64,000 nucleotides of DNA from assembly GCF_004363305.1 (NCBI RefSeq), contig NZ_SNZA01000003.1, forward strand, positions 248,001 through 312,000, given 5' to 3'. Source of the stretch: Marinomonas communis (lineage in GTDB: Bacteria; Pseudomonadota; Gammaproteobacteria; Pseudomonadales; Marinomonadaceae). A program made the position numbers and the translations under genes. Positions 17,816-26,517 of this stretch are shown in pieces. Each line of letters opens with the position of its first letter. Positions within the stretch are counted from its first letter, which is position 1. The notes beneath the pieces were generated by a model. That model did no database searches and was not told where the DNA came from. It saw only the letters and a program-made list of their open reading frames with translations.

Positions 17816-18788
17816 CTTTATTGGGCGCAGGCTTTGTCAGGCGCTGTTTGTGCTGCTGATTATCAGTGTGGTCAGCTTTGTTATTCAAGATAACCTGGGT
17901 GACCCAGTTCGGCAGATGGTCGGCCAATCTGTGTCCTTGCAGGAGCGGGCGGCCTTACAACAAGAGCTGGGCTTAAATGACCCTTTATTACAGCAATACG
18001 GTCGTTTTTTAATGGGAGCGCTGCAAGGTGACTTAGGCATGTCGTATTACTATAAGCAGCCTACCTTGGATGTGATTGTAAGTCGCTTGCCTGCAACACT
18101 GGAGCTATCGTTTTGCGCCTTGCTGTTGGTGATCATTTTAGCAACGCCACTTGGTGTCATTGCCGCCATTCACCCCAAAAGCTTATTATCCAGAGCGGTT
18201 CTATTTATTAGTACATTGGGGCTATCGATCCCGATCTTCATTGTCGCTGTTTTCCTGATGTACTTCTTCGCCATTGAGTGGCGCGTGTTACCAAGCTTTG
18301 GTCGCGGGGAAACCACTTCTTTTCTAGGTCTTTGGCAAACAGGGTTGTTTAATAAAGATGGACTGCGACACCTTTTACTGCCAAGTTTTTCTTTAGCATT
18401 TGTTTTAACCCCTATTTTTATTCGCTTAATCCGAGCGGAAATGCAAGATGTGCTGCAAAGTGATTTCATCCGTTACGCATGGTCAAAAGGCATTTCAGCA
18501 CCGCGTATTTATTTTCTACACGCGTTGAAAAACACCATGCTACCTGTCATTACGGTAGGTGGGATTCAGGCGGGAACACTCGTCGCTTATACCATACTAA
18601 CCGAGAGTATTTTCCAGTGGCCGGGCATGGGCCTATTGTTCATGGAAGCCGTAACACGAGTAGATGTGCCATTAATATCCGCTTATTTAATGGTGGTTGG
18701 GGTAATTTTTGTGGTGACCAATACCTTAGTGGATGTGGTGTACAGTATGGTCAACCCTAGAGTTCGAATTCCGGGATACAGCGCATGA
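17808..18788 (+). CDS. Peptide-type ABC transporter permease (DppB-like)
   Basis: First permease of the second importer, 326 residues, with the DppB-type N-terminal helix, the ELGLNDPLLQQYGRFL segment, the coupling region around Q-S-D-F-I-R-Y-A-W-S-K-G-I and the C-terminal ESIFQWPGMGLLF. It overlaps both neighbours (8 bases with the binding protein, 4 with the next permease), so the operon is tightly coupled. Confidence 0.88.
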   Translation: MVSFIGRRLCQALFVLLIISVVSFVIQDNLGDPVRQMVGQSVSLQERAALQQELGLNDPLLQQYGRFLMGALQGDLGMSYYYKQPTLDVIVSRLPATLELSFCALLLVIILATPLGVIAAIHPKSLLSRAVLFISTLGLSIPIFIVAVFLMYFFAIEWRVLPSFGRGETTSFLGLWQTGLFNKDGLRHLLLPSFSLAFVLTPIFIRLIRAEMQDVLQSDFIRYAWSKGISAPRIYFLHALKNTMLPVITVGGIQAGTLVAYTILTESIFQWPGMGLLFMEAVTRVDVPLISAYLMVVGVIFVVTNTLVDVVYSMVNPRVRIPGYSA

Positions 18789-19723
18789 GTTTGTTGCACC
18801 GTCCTCACGTTTCCCCAGAGCACGTCACCCGCGTTCGTCACCTGTTGATGGCCATCCGTGGCGATAAACTAGCGCTGTTTGCTCTGCTTATCTTTGTCTT
18901 TTACTGCTTGGTCGCTTTGCTGGCGCCTTTGTTGTCACCTTATGACGTGAACAGCACCGATTTTATGGATCTCGAAAATGCTGAGCTAGCGCCTTATTGG
19001 CAGACCGGGGACAGTCGCTTTTTGCTAGGGACTGATACTCAAGGGCGTGATCTATTATCGGTGATTCTGTATGGCACGCGTTTGTCTCTGACGATTGGCG
19101 TGTGTGCGGTTCTGATTCAAGTGCTGCTTGGGGTCAGTATAGGCCTTTTATCTGGCTATATTGGCGGACGTTTGGATGCGTTCTTGATGCGTGTTGCTGA
19201 TATACAACTGTCCTTTTCGACCATGATGGTTGCCATTGTTGTATTAGCGATTTTTCAAACGATGTTTGGTAATGCGGCGTATCAGCAGTTGGCGATGTTA
19301 ATGCTGATTTTAGTGTTAGGCATAGCAGAGTGGCCTATTTTTGCTCGGACGGTACGAGCCTGTGTATTTGCCGAGAAAGAGAAAGAATACGTTGATGCGG
19401 CGCGCATTTTGGGGGTAAGTAAGCTCCACATTATGCTGCGCCATATTTTACCTAATACTGTGTCGCCCATTTTGGTCATCCTAACCATTCAAATTGCTAA
19501 TGCCATTGTTGCTGAAGCGGCATTGTCATTCCTTGGGCTAGGGATGCCGCCGTCACAGCCATCGCTTGGGGCTTTGATTTCATCGGGCTTTAACTACCTT
19601 TTTTCTGGTGCTTGGTGGATCAGTGTGTTCCCAAGTGTCACCTTGATTTTGTTGATCTTTGTGATGAATTTATTAGGCGATTGGCTACGTGATCACTTAA
19701 ATCCGAAAGAGATCAGGGGCTGA
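18785..19723 (+). CDS. Peptide-type ABC transporter permease (DppC-like)
   Basis: Second permease, 312 residues. It has the DppC-type hydrophilic N-terminus, one helix at about 33-54, the LLGTDTQGRDLLSVILYGTR segment, the coupling motif around E-K-E-Y-V-D-A-A-R-I-L-G-V and C-terminal LSFLGLGMPPSQPSLG. It starts inside the previous stop (ATGA), and the ATPase gene follows after 2 bases. Confidence 0.88.
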   Translation: MSLLHRPHVSPEHVTRVRHLLMAIRGDKLALFALLIFVFYCLVALLAPLLSPYDVNSTDFMDLENAELAPYWQTGDSRFLLGTDTQGRDLLSVILYGTRLSLTIGVCAVLIQVLLGVSIGLLSGYIGGRLDAFLMRVADIQLSFSTMMVAIVVLAIFQTMFGNAAYQQLAMLMLILVLGIAEWPIFARTVRACVFAEKEKEYVDAARILGVSKLHIMLRHILPNTVSPILVILTIQIANAIVAEAALSFLGLGMPPSQPSLGALISSGFNYLFSGAWWISVFPSVTLILLIFVMNLLGDWLRDHLNPKEIRG

Positions 19724-19725
19724 CT

Positions 19726-20766
19726 ATGAGCTTGTTATCGGTCAATGGTTTGAGCGTAAAGTTCCGTCAGCGCCATCAGGATTTGGTGGCTTTGCACGAT
19801 GTCAGTTTTAGTTTGGATCGCGGTGAGAGAATTGCCATTGTCGGGGAGTCGGGAGCGGGTAAGTCTGTTTTGGGCTATGCCTTGGTCAATCTATTGATGA
19901 AGCCTGGTTACATTGATGCTGGGTCCGTGCAGTTTGATGGTCGCGAGTTAACCAAGCTAAGCCCTAAGCAATGGCAAGGGATTCGGGGCAAGAAAATCGC
20001 GATGATCTTCCAAGACCCTATGGTGACGCTTAACCCGGTGTTGACCATTGGCGCGCAGATGATTGAAGCCATCCGTAGCCATACTCGTATTGCTTATAAA
20101 GACGCCCGAAAGCTTGCGATTGAAAAGCTTGCACACGTGCGTATCTCAGCGCCTAGTCAGCGTTTCGATCAGTTCCCTCATGAGCTGTCGGGCGGCATGC
20201 GACAGCGGGTAATCATTGCCATTGCTTTGTTGTTAAACCCTGAAATCATCATTGCCATTGCTTTGTTGTTAAACCCTGAAATCATCATTGCCGATGAGCC
20301 CACTACGGCACTGGATGTGACCATCCAAGCAGAGATATTACAGTTGCTAAAACAAATCTGTGCTGACAATGGTGTGGCGCTGATTTTGATTACTCATGAT
20401 TTTGGAGTGGTCTCACGGATCGCTGAACGAACCTTTGTGATGTATGCGGGGCGTATTGTGGAGCAGGGGCCGACGTTGGAGATTATCAATGATCCACAGC
20501 ATCCTTACACCCAAGGTTTGTTAAATGCTTTGCCGCAAATGGCGTTACCAGGTCAACGCCTCAACCAAATTAAAGGCAATATGCCGCCTTTGAATGATCA
20601 ACCAAGTGGTTGCGCCTTCCATCCACGTTGCCCCTATGCGGAAGAGCGTTGTCGACAGAGTCCACCGGGCTTTGTGTTCAGTGGTGTGTCTACCGTAGCG
20701 TGTTACGTGGTGGAAGATATGTTGTCCGAATTTTCCCAATACGATGGAGGCGACTCTTATGAGTAA
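19726..20766 (+). CDS. Peptide-type ABC transporter ATPase (DppD-like) with an internal 12-residue duplication
   Basis: ATP-binding subunit, 346 residues. Walker A is GESGAGKS (40-47), Q-loop [11 protein letters not shown], signature LSGGM (154-158), Walker [13 protein letters not shown] (D190/E191). Unlike DppD at 14136, where the Walker B Asp is 24 residues after the signature Leu, here it is 36 residues after. The reason is that residues 164-175 ([12 protein letters not shown]) are exactly repeated as 176-187. This falls in the helix and strand that position Walker B against the signature motif, so the subunit may be impaired. The C-terminal [10 protein letters not shown] domain is intact. 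Confidence 0.85.
   Translation: MSLLSVNGLSVKFRQRHQDLVALHDVSFSLDRGERIAIVGESGAGKSVLGYALVNLLMKPGYIDAGSVQFDGRELTKLSPKQWQGIRGKKIAMIFQDPMVTLNPVLTIGAQMIEAIRSHTRIAYKDARKLAIEKLAHVRISAPSQRFDQFPHELSGGMRQRVIIAIALLLNPEIIIAIALLLNPEIIIADEPTTALDVTIQAEILQLLKQICADNGVALILITHDFGVVSRIAERTFVMYAGRIVEQGPTLEIINDPQHPYTQGLLNALPQMALPGQRLNQIKGNMPPLNDQPSGCAFHPRCPYAEERCRQSPPGFVFSGVSTVACYVVEDMLSEFSQYDGGDSYE
20212..20292 (+). repeat. 36-bp in-frame tandem duplication inside the ABC ATPase gene
   Basis: The 36-base unit at 20215-20250 recurs without mismatch at 20251-20286; identity at period 36 extends over 20212-20292 (2.25 copies). Perfect identity suggests a recent slippage event, or an assembly artefact. Confidence 0.95.
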
Positions 20767-21769
20767 GCCGTTGGTGACGTTCCATCGTTTGGAAAAAGTG
20801 TTCCGTGCTCGCTCTGAATGGCGTTGGCCATTGCGTTGGCCGCGTAAGCAAAGCCGTCACCCGAAGGTGTATGCTTTAAATGGTATTGATCTCAGTATTC
20901 ACCGTGGTGAAACCTTATGTGTGGTAGGTGAAACGGGTTGTGGTAAGTCTACTTTAGCAAGGTTGCTAGTTGGACTTGAGCGTCCTGATGAGGGCGCGGT
21001 GTACTTTGATGATCAACGCATTGATCAGTTAAGCGATAGCCAAAGAATGCCATTTCGTAAGAAAATACAGATGGTGTTTCAAAACCCCTATGCCTCGCTC
21101 AACCCTAGAATGACGGTGTATCAAATCTTGCGCGAAGCCATTCGACTGCATCATGCAGGCTGGTCGCGTACGCAAGTGGATCAGTTTATTGAAGAGTTGT
21201 TGCAGTCTGTGGGGTTAACCAAAGACGCAGAGGACCGTTATCCGCATGAGTTTTCTGGAGGTCAGCGTCAGCGAATCTCTCTAGCCCGTGCATTGTCAGT
21301 AGAACCCAAGTTAATTATCGCGGATGAGCCATTGGCGGCGCTTGATGTCTCCGTGCAGGCACAAGTACTGAACTTGATGATGGATAAGCAAAAGGAGCTT
21401 GGCTTAACCTATTTGTTTATTACCCATGATTTAGCTGTGGTGGAGCATTTTGCAACGCGTGTGGCTGTGATGTATTTGGGGCGTGTGTGTGAAGTGGCTG
21501 ATCGTGCGACATTGTTTGATGCGCCAAAGCATCCTTATACCCAAGCATTACTGTCATCTATCCCGCGTTTGGATAACTTAGATCTGGAACCGATTCATCT
21601 TACCGGTGAAGTACCGACGCCTTTAGAAAAGCCGATGGGGTGCAGCTTTTGTAACCGTTGTCCTCTCGCTAATCAGCGTTGTTATGAACAGATTCCAATG
21701 CTGGTCACTCAATCCGATGGTAGCCAAGTGGCATGCCATGCAGTGGAGGAGGGGCGCACATGGAAATAA
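20759..21769 (+). CDS. Peptide-type ABC transporter ATPase (DppF-like)
   Basis: Second ATP-binding subunit of this importer, 336 residues. Walker A is GETGCGKST, then MVFQNPYASLNPR, signature FSGGQRQR, Walker B LIIADEPLAALDVS and C-S-F-C-N-R-C in the C-terminal extension. A basic, Trp-rich stretch (about residues 20-35) precedes the first strand. I chose ATG 20759, which has GGAGG upstream; the ATG at 20744 is inside the preceding gene without a better site. All its ATPase motifs are normally spaced, so the dimer could keep one good subunit. Confidence 0.9.
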   Translation: MSKPLVTFHRLEKVFRARSEWRWPLRWPRKQSRHPKVYALNGIDLSIHRGETLCVVGETGCGKSTLARLLVGLERPDEGAVYFDDQRIDQLSDSQRMPFRKKIQMVFQNPYASLNPRMTVYQILREAIRLHHAGWSRTQVDQFIEELLQSVGLTKDAEDRYPHEFSGGQRQRISLARALSVEPKLIIADEPLAALDVSVQAQVLNLMMDKQKELGLTYLFITHDLAVVEHFATRVAVMYLGRVCEVADRATLFDAPKHPYTQALLSSIPRLDNLDLEPIHLTGEVPTPLEKPMGCSFCNRCPLANQRCYEQIPMLVTQSDGSQVACHAVEEGRTWK

Positions 21770-22680
21770 GGTGGTTAGAAGACTTTATTGCTTTGGCGAA
21801 GACGCGACACTTTTCCCGTGCTGCGGATGAGCAGAATGTGACGCAGCCGACTTTCAGTCGTCGTATCAAATTACTGGAAGAAGAAATGAAGGTCACGTTG
21901 ATCGACCGTAATACGTTGCCTCTGTCATTAACGCCAGCGGGCGAGATCTTTTTGCAAAGTGCTGAGCTGATTACACGACAGCTGCGCGATACAAAAGCCC
22001 GGTGCCTTGAGATCAAAGAGCAGGAGCAATCGCAGATTCGCTTCGTTACGACGCAGTCGTTATTTTTGGGCTATTACCGAGAATTAGTGGCACCGCTTTG
22101 TGATCAATTGGATATCAAGATCGATGTGAATATGAAGTCGAGCTCGTGGGCCGGTGCTGACTTTATTAATGCTATGACGGCTAATGAGGCGGACTTGATG
22201 TTGTGCTTCTGGCATCCAGCTATTGGCTTCTTGAAAGAGTTGGATGAAGAGCATTTTGAGAGCATCACCATAGGCCGTGAAATACTCGTTCCCTGTGTGG
22301 CGGTGGATGAACAACAAAAGCCTATCTACGAATTGCCGGGAAGTCGGAAGCAGCCGATTCCTTACATTGCTTACGATGACGTGACCTTTTTAGCGCCAGC
22401 AGTGCAACATCATCTACAACGTCAGCATGAGGTGCCGCAGTTGCAAATCTTAGCCAGCAACATTCATGCGGCAAGTATTAAAGCTATGGTTAAAGAAGGC
22501 TTCGGTGTGGGTTGGTTGCCAAAGCGTTTAGTGCAGGATTCGTTAAGCTACGGGTCGCTAGCTTTGGCTGGGGCTGTGAATTGGAACGTGCCGTTGGAAA
22601 TCCGTGTTTATCGAGCACGAACCAATGCTAACCCTAAGTTAAACGATGTTTGGCAAGCGCTTAAAGACTCTGCTTTTTAA
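21760..22680 (+). CDS. LysR-family transcriptional regulator
   Basis: Regulator of 306 residues. The N-terminal winged helix-turn-helix covers residues ~1-60 (F-I-A-L-A-K-T-R-H-F-S-R-A-A-D-E-Q-N-V-T-Q-P-T-F-S-R), followed by a periplasmic-binding-like effector domain. It starts inside the last ATPase codons, after GGAGGAGGGG, so it is translated from the ABC operon mRNA. This is unusual, since LysR regulators are more often divergent from their targets. The neighbouring importer is the obvious candidate target, and the co-inducer might be its substrate. The 3' end overlaps the convergent flavoprotein gene by 20 bases. Confidence 0.88.
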   Translation: MEIRWLEDFIALAKTRHFSRAADEQNVTQPTFSRRIKLLEEEMKVTLIDRNTLPLSLTPAGEIFLQSAELITRQLRDTKARCLEIKEQEQSQIRFVTTQSLFLGYYRELVAPLCDQLDIKIDVNMKSSSWAGADFINAMTANEADLMLCFWHPAIGFLKELDEEHFESITIGREILVPCVAVDEQQKPIYELPGSRKQPIPYIAYDDVTFLAPAVQHHLQRQHEVPQLQILASNIHAASIKAMVKEGFGVGWLPKRLVQDSLSYGSLALAGAVNWNVPLEIRVYRARTNANPKLNDVWQALKDSAF

Positions 22681-23887
22681 GCCAATTAACAACTCCGTGC
22701 CCTACACGATGGCCTGTGGCAAAACAGGCCGTGAGCAAGTAGCCACCTGTTGGCGCTTCCCAATCTAACATTTCACCCGCACAGAACACCCCTGGAAGGC
22801 GGTTCAACATAAAGAAGTCATCAACACTGTTTTCTAACACGCCGCCAGCGCTAGAAATGACCTCTTCAATGGGCTTCACTTTATAGAAACACGCAGGGAT
22901 ATTTTGTAAACACTGAGCTAGCTTCTCAGGCGTGTCAAACTCATGCTTTGAGTAGTGTTCATAAAGTAATGCGATCTTGGCCGCATCAAGCTTTAGTGTG
23001 CGCTTGAGATATTTGGAAAAAGACTCTTTCGCCTTGGTTTTGGCGAGTTTTTGAATCAGCTGATCACGGCTTAGATCAGGGATTAAGTTGATTTGTAATG
23101 TTGCTTTGTCGCTACTATTAATCGCATCCCTTAGATATTTCGAGTAGGCATAAATCAAACTGCCTTCCATGCCATCTGCCGTGACAATGCATTCGCCTTT
23201 TCGAGAGACGGTTTCTCCATCAGGAAGAGTAAAGCTAAACTCAACGCCTTTTAACGGAGCTCCAGCGCATTGCTGTTTAAGGTAGTCACTCCAATTACTG
23301 TAGAAGCCACAATTAGTGCTTTCGAGGGGGGCGACGTCTACTTTATTTTGCTCCAGTAGTGGAACCCACTTTCCATCAGAGCCTAACTTAGGCCAGCTTG
23401 CTCCGCCAAGTGCGAGCACGATTGCGTCCGCTTGGAGCACAGTGGTTTCACCAAGGTGCTCAAAAGTTGCCGCCCGTTCCTCTAACCCCACTAGCCGGTG
23501 ACGCATATGAAAAGTCACTCCAGATTCTTTGAGGCGTTTTAACCAATTGCGTAGCAACGGAGCGGCTTTCATCTGTTCGGGAAAGACTCGTCCAGAAGTT
23601 CCGACGAAGGTTTCAATACCAAGCTCGTGAATCCACTGACGAAGGTCGGTCGGTGTGAATGCTTTTATCGAAGGCTCAAGCCAAGCGGATTTGTCGTAAT
23701 AGCGTGTGAGAAAGTCATCATAAGGCTCAGCATGGGTGATGTTCATGCCTCCAACGCCCGCTAACAAAAACTTGCGGCACGCACTTGGCTTGGCATCAAA
23801 CACTTCAACCGAGAGGCCTGCTGATTGAATGACTTCAGCCGCCATCAAACCTGCTGGGCCAGCACCTATCACCATTACTTTCTTCAC
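22661..23887 (-). CDS. FAD/NAD(P)-dependent flavoprotein, HI0933/YhiN-like
   Basis: Predicted flavin-dependent oxidoreductase of 408 residues, from the HI0933-like family (TIGR03862-type), whose reaction is not established. It begins with a dinucleotide-binding Rossmann motif GAGPAGLMAAE, then K-F-L-L-A-G-V-G-G-M-N-I-T-H, the SGRVFPEQMKA segment characteristic of the family, LGGASWPKLGSDG, and a C-terminal FAD loop CAGEMLDWEAPTGGYLL. The start is GTG 23887 with AAGGTGAG upstream. It is transcribed alone and opposes the LysR gene. Confidence 0.85.
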   Translation of the reverse strand: MKKVMVIGAGPAGLMAAEVIQSAGLSVEVFDAKPSACRKFLLAGVGGMNITHAEPYDDFLTRYYDKSAWLEPSIKAFTPTDLRQWIHELGIETFVGTSGRVFPEQMKAAPLLRNWLKRLKESGVTFHMRHRLVGLEERAATFEHLGETTVLQADAIVLALGGASWPKLGSDGKWVPLLEQNKVDVAPLESTNCGFYSNWSDYLKQQCAGAPLKGVEFSFTLPDGETVSRKGECIVTADGMEGSLIYAYSKYLRDAINSSDKATLQINLIPDLSRDQLIQKLAKTKAKESFSKYLKRTLKLDAAKIALLYEHYSKHEFDTPEKLAQCLQNIPACFYKVKPIEEVISSAGGVLENSVDDFFMLNRLPGVFCAGEMLDWEAPTGGYLLTACFATGHRVGHGVVNWLKKQSL

Positions 23888-24113
23888 TTGCTCACCTTCA
23901 CTTTTTAATTAGGCGGAATGATAGCGAATTGAGCTTAAACTGCTAGTCTTAAAATGAAGCTCGACTTGTCAAAACTTAAAGAACAGCTACTTTAAAATTA
24001 CCAATTTTGTACTAAAAATAACAATTTCTGGGCGGCTTCTAATTCATATTATTCATTACTAATACAACCAACTTTACTGATGACAAAAGGGACTCATTTG
24101 AGCGGGGGAAGTT

Positions 24114-25415
24114 ATGTTTTCGATTGGAAATAAAAAGAACCAGCAGGTATCTAAGACGGCAGATCAAGAGGAATTAACAAGACTTAAACGTGAGCTTAAT
24201 GCGATACGATCTCACACTGCTTTCATACGATTTGATCCTAATGGAAACATACTCAATGCGAACGGAATTTTCTTAGCCGCAGTAGGTTATACCTTAGAAG
24301 AAATCGTTGGTAAGCATCATCGAATGTTTTGTAAACCGGAATATGTTGAGTCAAATGAGTATCGAAGCTTCTGGTCCGACCTTGCTAGTGGCCATGCCTT
24401 TGGCGGGACCTATGAGAGACTCAACAAAAACGGCGATACCTTATTCCTTGAAGCGAATTATTTCCCTGTCAAAAATGAACAAGGAACGGTGACAGAAGTT
24501 ATTAAGATTTGTAACGACGTCACTAAAACCAAGCAGGATTTGAGTAATAAAAATGCCATACTTGAAGCTCTAGACCGGTCTCAAGCTGTCATCAGCTTCG
24601 AGCCTGATGGAACCATTCTAGACGCTAATCAGAACTTCCTTAATGTGGTTGGATACAGTCATGAGGAAGTGGTTGGTCAGCACCATAGAATGTTTTGTGA
24701 TGATGAGTTTTATCGTCAGAACCCTGACTTTTGGTCAAAGCTAGCTAATGGCGAGCTATCTCATGGGCGTTTCAAACGTATCGATAAAAGTGGCAACGTG
24801 CTGTGGCTCCAAGCAACTTATAACCCTATCTATGATGACAAAGGTCGAGTTCATAAGGTGATTAAATTTGCATCGGATATCACCGAGCGAGTGAGTCTAG
24901 CAATGAGCGCAGTAGAAATGGCCGCTGCAACATCGGAGCAAACGAGTCAGATCACATCAAATGCTGTGCAAGTACTCAGTGAAGCAGTTGATACGTCACA
25001 TAATATTGCAGAGCAGGTTTCGGAGGCGACACGTGTTGGTGAGCAGCTTATGGAGCAGTTTAAAAGTATCGCCGACATTGTTGTGACTATTCGCTCAATT
25101 GCGGATCAAACCAATTTGTTAGCGCTAAACGCAGCCATCGAAGCGGCTAGGGCTGGGGACGCTGGACGGGGCTTTTCTGTGGTGGCTGATGAGGTACGAC
25201 AGCTTGCGAGTAATACGTCCGACGCGACCGCAGAAATTACAAAAGTTGTGGACTTTAACCATGAGCTGATTAAGCAGATTGATACGGCATTAACTGCAGT
25301 ATCAGGTATTGCCATGCATGGAGAAGAAAGTATTAGCAATGTTTCCAAAGGCTTGGAAGAAGTCAGCCAAGGGGTTGAGCAATTTGTGCAAATGGTGGAA
25401 GCGATGCGCCCATAG
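24114..25415 (+). CDS. Soluble PAS-PAS methyl-accepting chemotaxis protein, BdlA-like
   Basis: Cytoplasmic chemoreceptor-type protein of 433 residues with no transmembrane helix. PAS domain 1 (~28-140) and PAS domain 2 (~148-262) are tandem relatives: each has a G-K/Q-H-H-R-M-F-C motif and ends in a PAC segment ([20 protein letters not shown]). A short MCP signalling domain follows, with the conserved hairpin tip [20 protein letters not shown]. Architecture and length match P. aeruginosa BdlA (biofilm dispersal) and Aer2-type receptors; function here is inferred. GGGGAAG precedes the ATG. It stands alone between a flavoprotein and a tRNA, just outside the flagellar cluster. The 226-base gap before it shows no sigma-28 motif. 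Confidence 0.88.
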   Translation: MFSIGNKKNQQVSKTADQEELTRLKRELNAIRSHTAFIRFDPNGNILNANGIFLAAVGYTLEEIVGKHHRMFCKPEYVESNEYRSFWSDLASGHAFGGTYERLNKNGDTLFLEANYFPVKNEQGTVTEVIKICNDVTKTKQDLSNKNAILEALDRSQAVISFEPDGTILDANQNFLNVVGYSHEEVVGQHHRMFCDDEFYRQNPDFWSKLANGELSHGRFKRIDKSGNVLWLQATYNPIYDDKGRVHKVIKFASDITERVSLAMSAVEMAAATSEQTSQITSNAVQVLSEAVDTSHNIAEQVSEATRVGEQLMEQFKSIADIVVTIRSIADQTNLLALNAAIEAARAGDAGRGFSVVADEVRQLASNTSDATAEITKVVDFNHELIKQIDTALTAVSGIAMHGEESISNVSKGLEEVSQGVEQFVQMVEAMRP

Positions 25416-25433
25416 CTGTATAAATTGAAAGAG

Positions 25434-25509
25434 TGGCGTCTCCACCAGGACTCGAACCTGGAATAGCCGCTTAGGAGGCGGCAGGTATATCCCGTTTACC
25501 TATGGAGAC
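25434..25509 (-). tRNA. tRNA-Arg (anticodon CCU)
   Basis: 76-base cloverleaf on the minus strand: acceptor GTCTCCA / TGGAGAC, D-arm GGTA...TACC, anticodon stem GCCGC / GCGGC with loop CTCCTAA (anticodon CCT), T-arm CCAGG / CCTGG around TTCGAGT, discriminator G and an encoded CCA. It reads the rare AGG codon and resembles E. coli argW. Confidence 0.96.
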
Positions 25510-25601
25510 ACGCCACGAGGATTATATCAGCGATACGTTATCAGGCAAGCCAAAGTTCTATAGCTAGCTGTTCTATAAAGGAATTTATGGAAGAGAGAGG
25601 C

Positions 25602-26078
25602 CTAGGCACGACCAATGGTGTGTTTACTACTCACGGGCTTGGTGTTACCGTTAGAGGTATACACTTTGTTTTTACGGTTATGTCCTTGGAGCATTTCAAA
25701 CAGAGCTTTATTGCGCCTTTGTAAAGTAGACAATACCCGTGCATTGGTTTGGTTGGCTTGTTTGCATTCATTCAGCAATTCGTCACATTCAGCAATCAGT
25801 AATTTAACATCTTCCATATTGTCTTGCTGATCAAGCCAATCAAAGAATTGTTTATCATCAGGTTGCTTAGGGTGCAAAACCCCGAACTTTATTAGCATGC
25901 TTTGACGTTTAGCGTTAGCGCTATCGATTGCATCTAGCAATGATTTCTTTTCTGAAGCTAACTGGAGTATATCGTCTGGCGTAGCAGTGGCTAGAGCACT
26001 GCGCTCACGCAAAAGAACCTCGGACAAACGTTCGAGGTTCTCTTTAATTTGAATAAACAGCGGGGCAAGCGGAATCAT
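25602..26078 (-). CDS. flgN: FlgN flagellar export chaperone
   Basis: Cytoplasmic all-helical chaperone for the hook-filament junction proteins FlgK and FlgL, 158 residues. The N-terminal LIQIKENLERLSEVLLRER-type helix and the E-K-K-S-L-L-D-A-I motif at ~48-56 are typical; the tail is basic and probably disordered. It sits directly after flgM in the same operon, as in most gammaproteobacteria, and ends this transcription unit. Confidence 0.88.
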   Translation of the reverse strand: MIPLAPLFIQIKENLERLSEVLLRERSALATATPDDILQLASEKKSLLDAIDSANAKRQSMLIKFGVLHPKQPDDKQFFDWLDQQDNMEDVKLLIAECDELLNECKQANQTNARVLSTLQRRNKALFEMLQGHNRKNKVYTSNGNTKPVSSKHTIGRA

Positions 26079-26096
26079 GAGAAGATCCTAGTTGAG

Positions 26097-26408
26097 TTAG
26101 GCAAACAACTCGTCGATCGAAAGCATGCTGCTTGCTAACTTTTCGGTGTCAATCTTGTATTCACCTGCAGCAATAGCTTGCTTGATTTGTTCAACCTTAT
26201 CCATGTCTACCTCAGATTCATTATCTGAACCTTTTGCTTGCAGCGATTGCGCAACACTGCTCAACTGAACAGTATCTTCTGCCAAGGATTCTTTGCTGTT
26301 TACTGAGCTCGACTGTGAAGCGTTATTTGCTTCATCTTTTTGAACTCTATCGTTTTTATTTGTTGATAGGGTAGGCTGAGTACCTACTCCAGAAATATTA
26401 ATTGCCAT
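26097..26408 (-). CDS. flgM: FlgM anti-sigma-28 factor
   Basis: Small secreted inhibitor of the flagellar sigma factor FliA, 103 residues. The first half is polar and unstructured in composition; the C-terminal half carries the sigma-28-binding helices (V-E-Q-I-K-Q-A-I-A-A-G-E-Y-K-I-D, then S-S-M-L-S-I-D-E-L). Export of FlgM once the hook is finished frees FliA for late genes. It is read from a sigma-28 promoter 35 bases upstream, giving the usual feedback loop, and continues into flgN after 18 bases. Confidence 0.92.
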   Translation of the reverse strand: MAINISGVGTQPTLSTNKNDRVQKDEANNASQSSSVNSKESLAEDTVQLSSVAQSLQAKGSDNESEVDMDKVEQIKQAIAAGEYKIDTEKLASSMLSIDELFA

Positions 26409-26442
26409 GTTACTTGCCTCCAGAATTAGTCCGCTAGTTCAG

Positions 26443-26469
26443 TTATCGGTCATACTCGTTCGAACTTTA
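26443..26469 (-). promoter_or_regulatory. Sigma-28 (FliA) promoter of flgM
   Basis: On the minus strand it reads TAAAGTTC, an 11-base spacer, then ACCGATAA, against the family consensus TAAAGTTT-N11-GCCGATAA. Placement gives a leader of about 30 bases before flgM. Confidence 0.88.
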
Positions 26470-26484
26470 GGAAAAAGTTCGAAC
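26458..26484. repeat. Inverted repeat overlapping the flgM promoter -35 element
   Basis: 10-base perfect arms GTTCGAACTT / AAGTTCGAAC around a 7-base loop. It lies between flgA and flgM and covers the -35 box of the flgM promoter. It could be an operator or a hairpin at the end of the flgA mRNA; it has no T-run in the flgA direction. Confidence 0.6.
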
Positions 26485-26517
26485 TATTTTTTAACTGAAG
26501 ATAGCAAGCGTTCGATA

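Noticed and set aside
14136-20766. The two peptide importers as one recently duplicated operon
   Set aside because: Binding proteins and permeases differ strongly in sequence; they look like separate, old family members placed side by side.
25434-25509. tRNA-Arg as an integration site for a genomic island
   Set aside because: No integrase gene and no repeat of the tRNA 3' end is visible nearby; both flanks hold ordinary genes.
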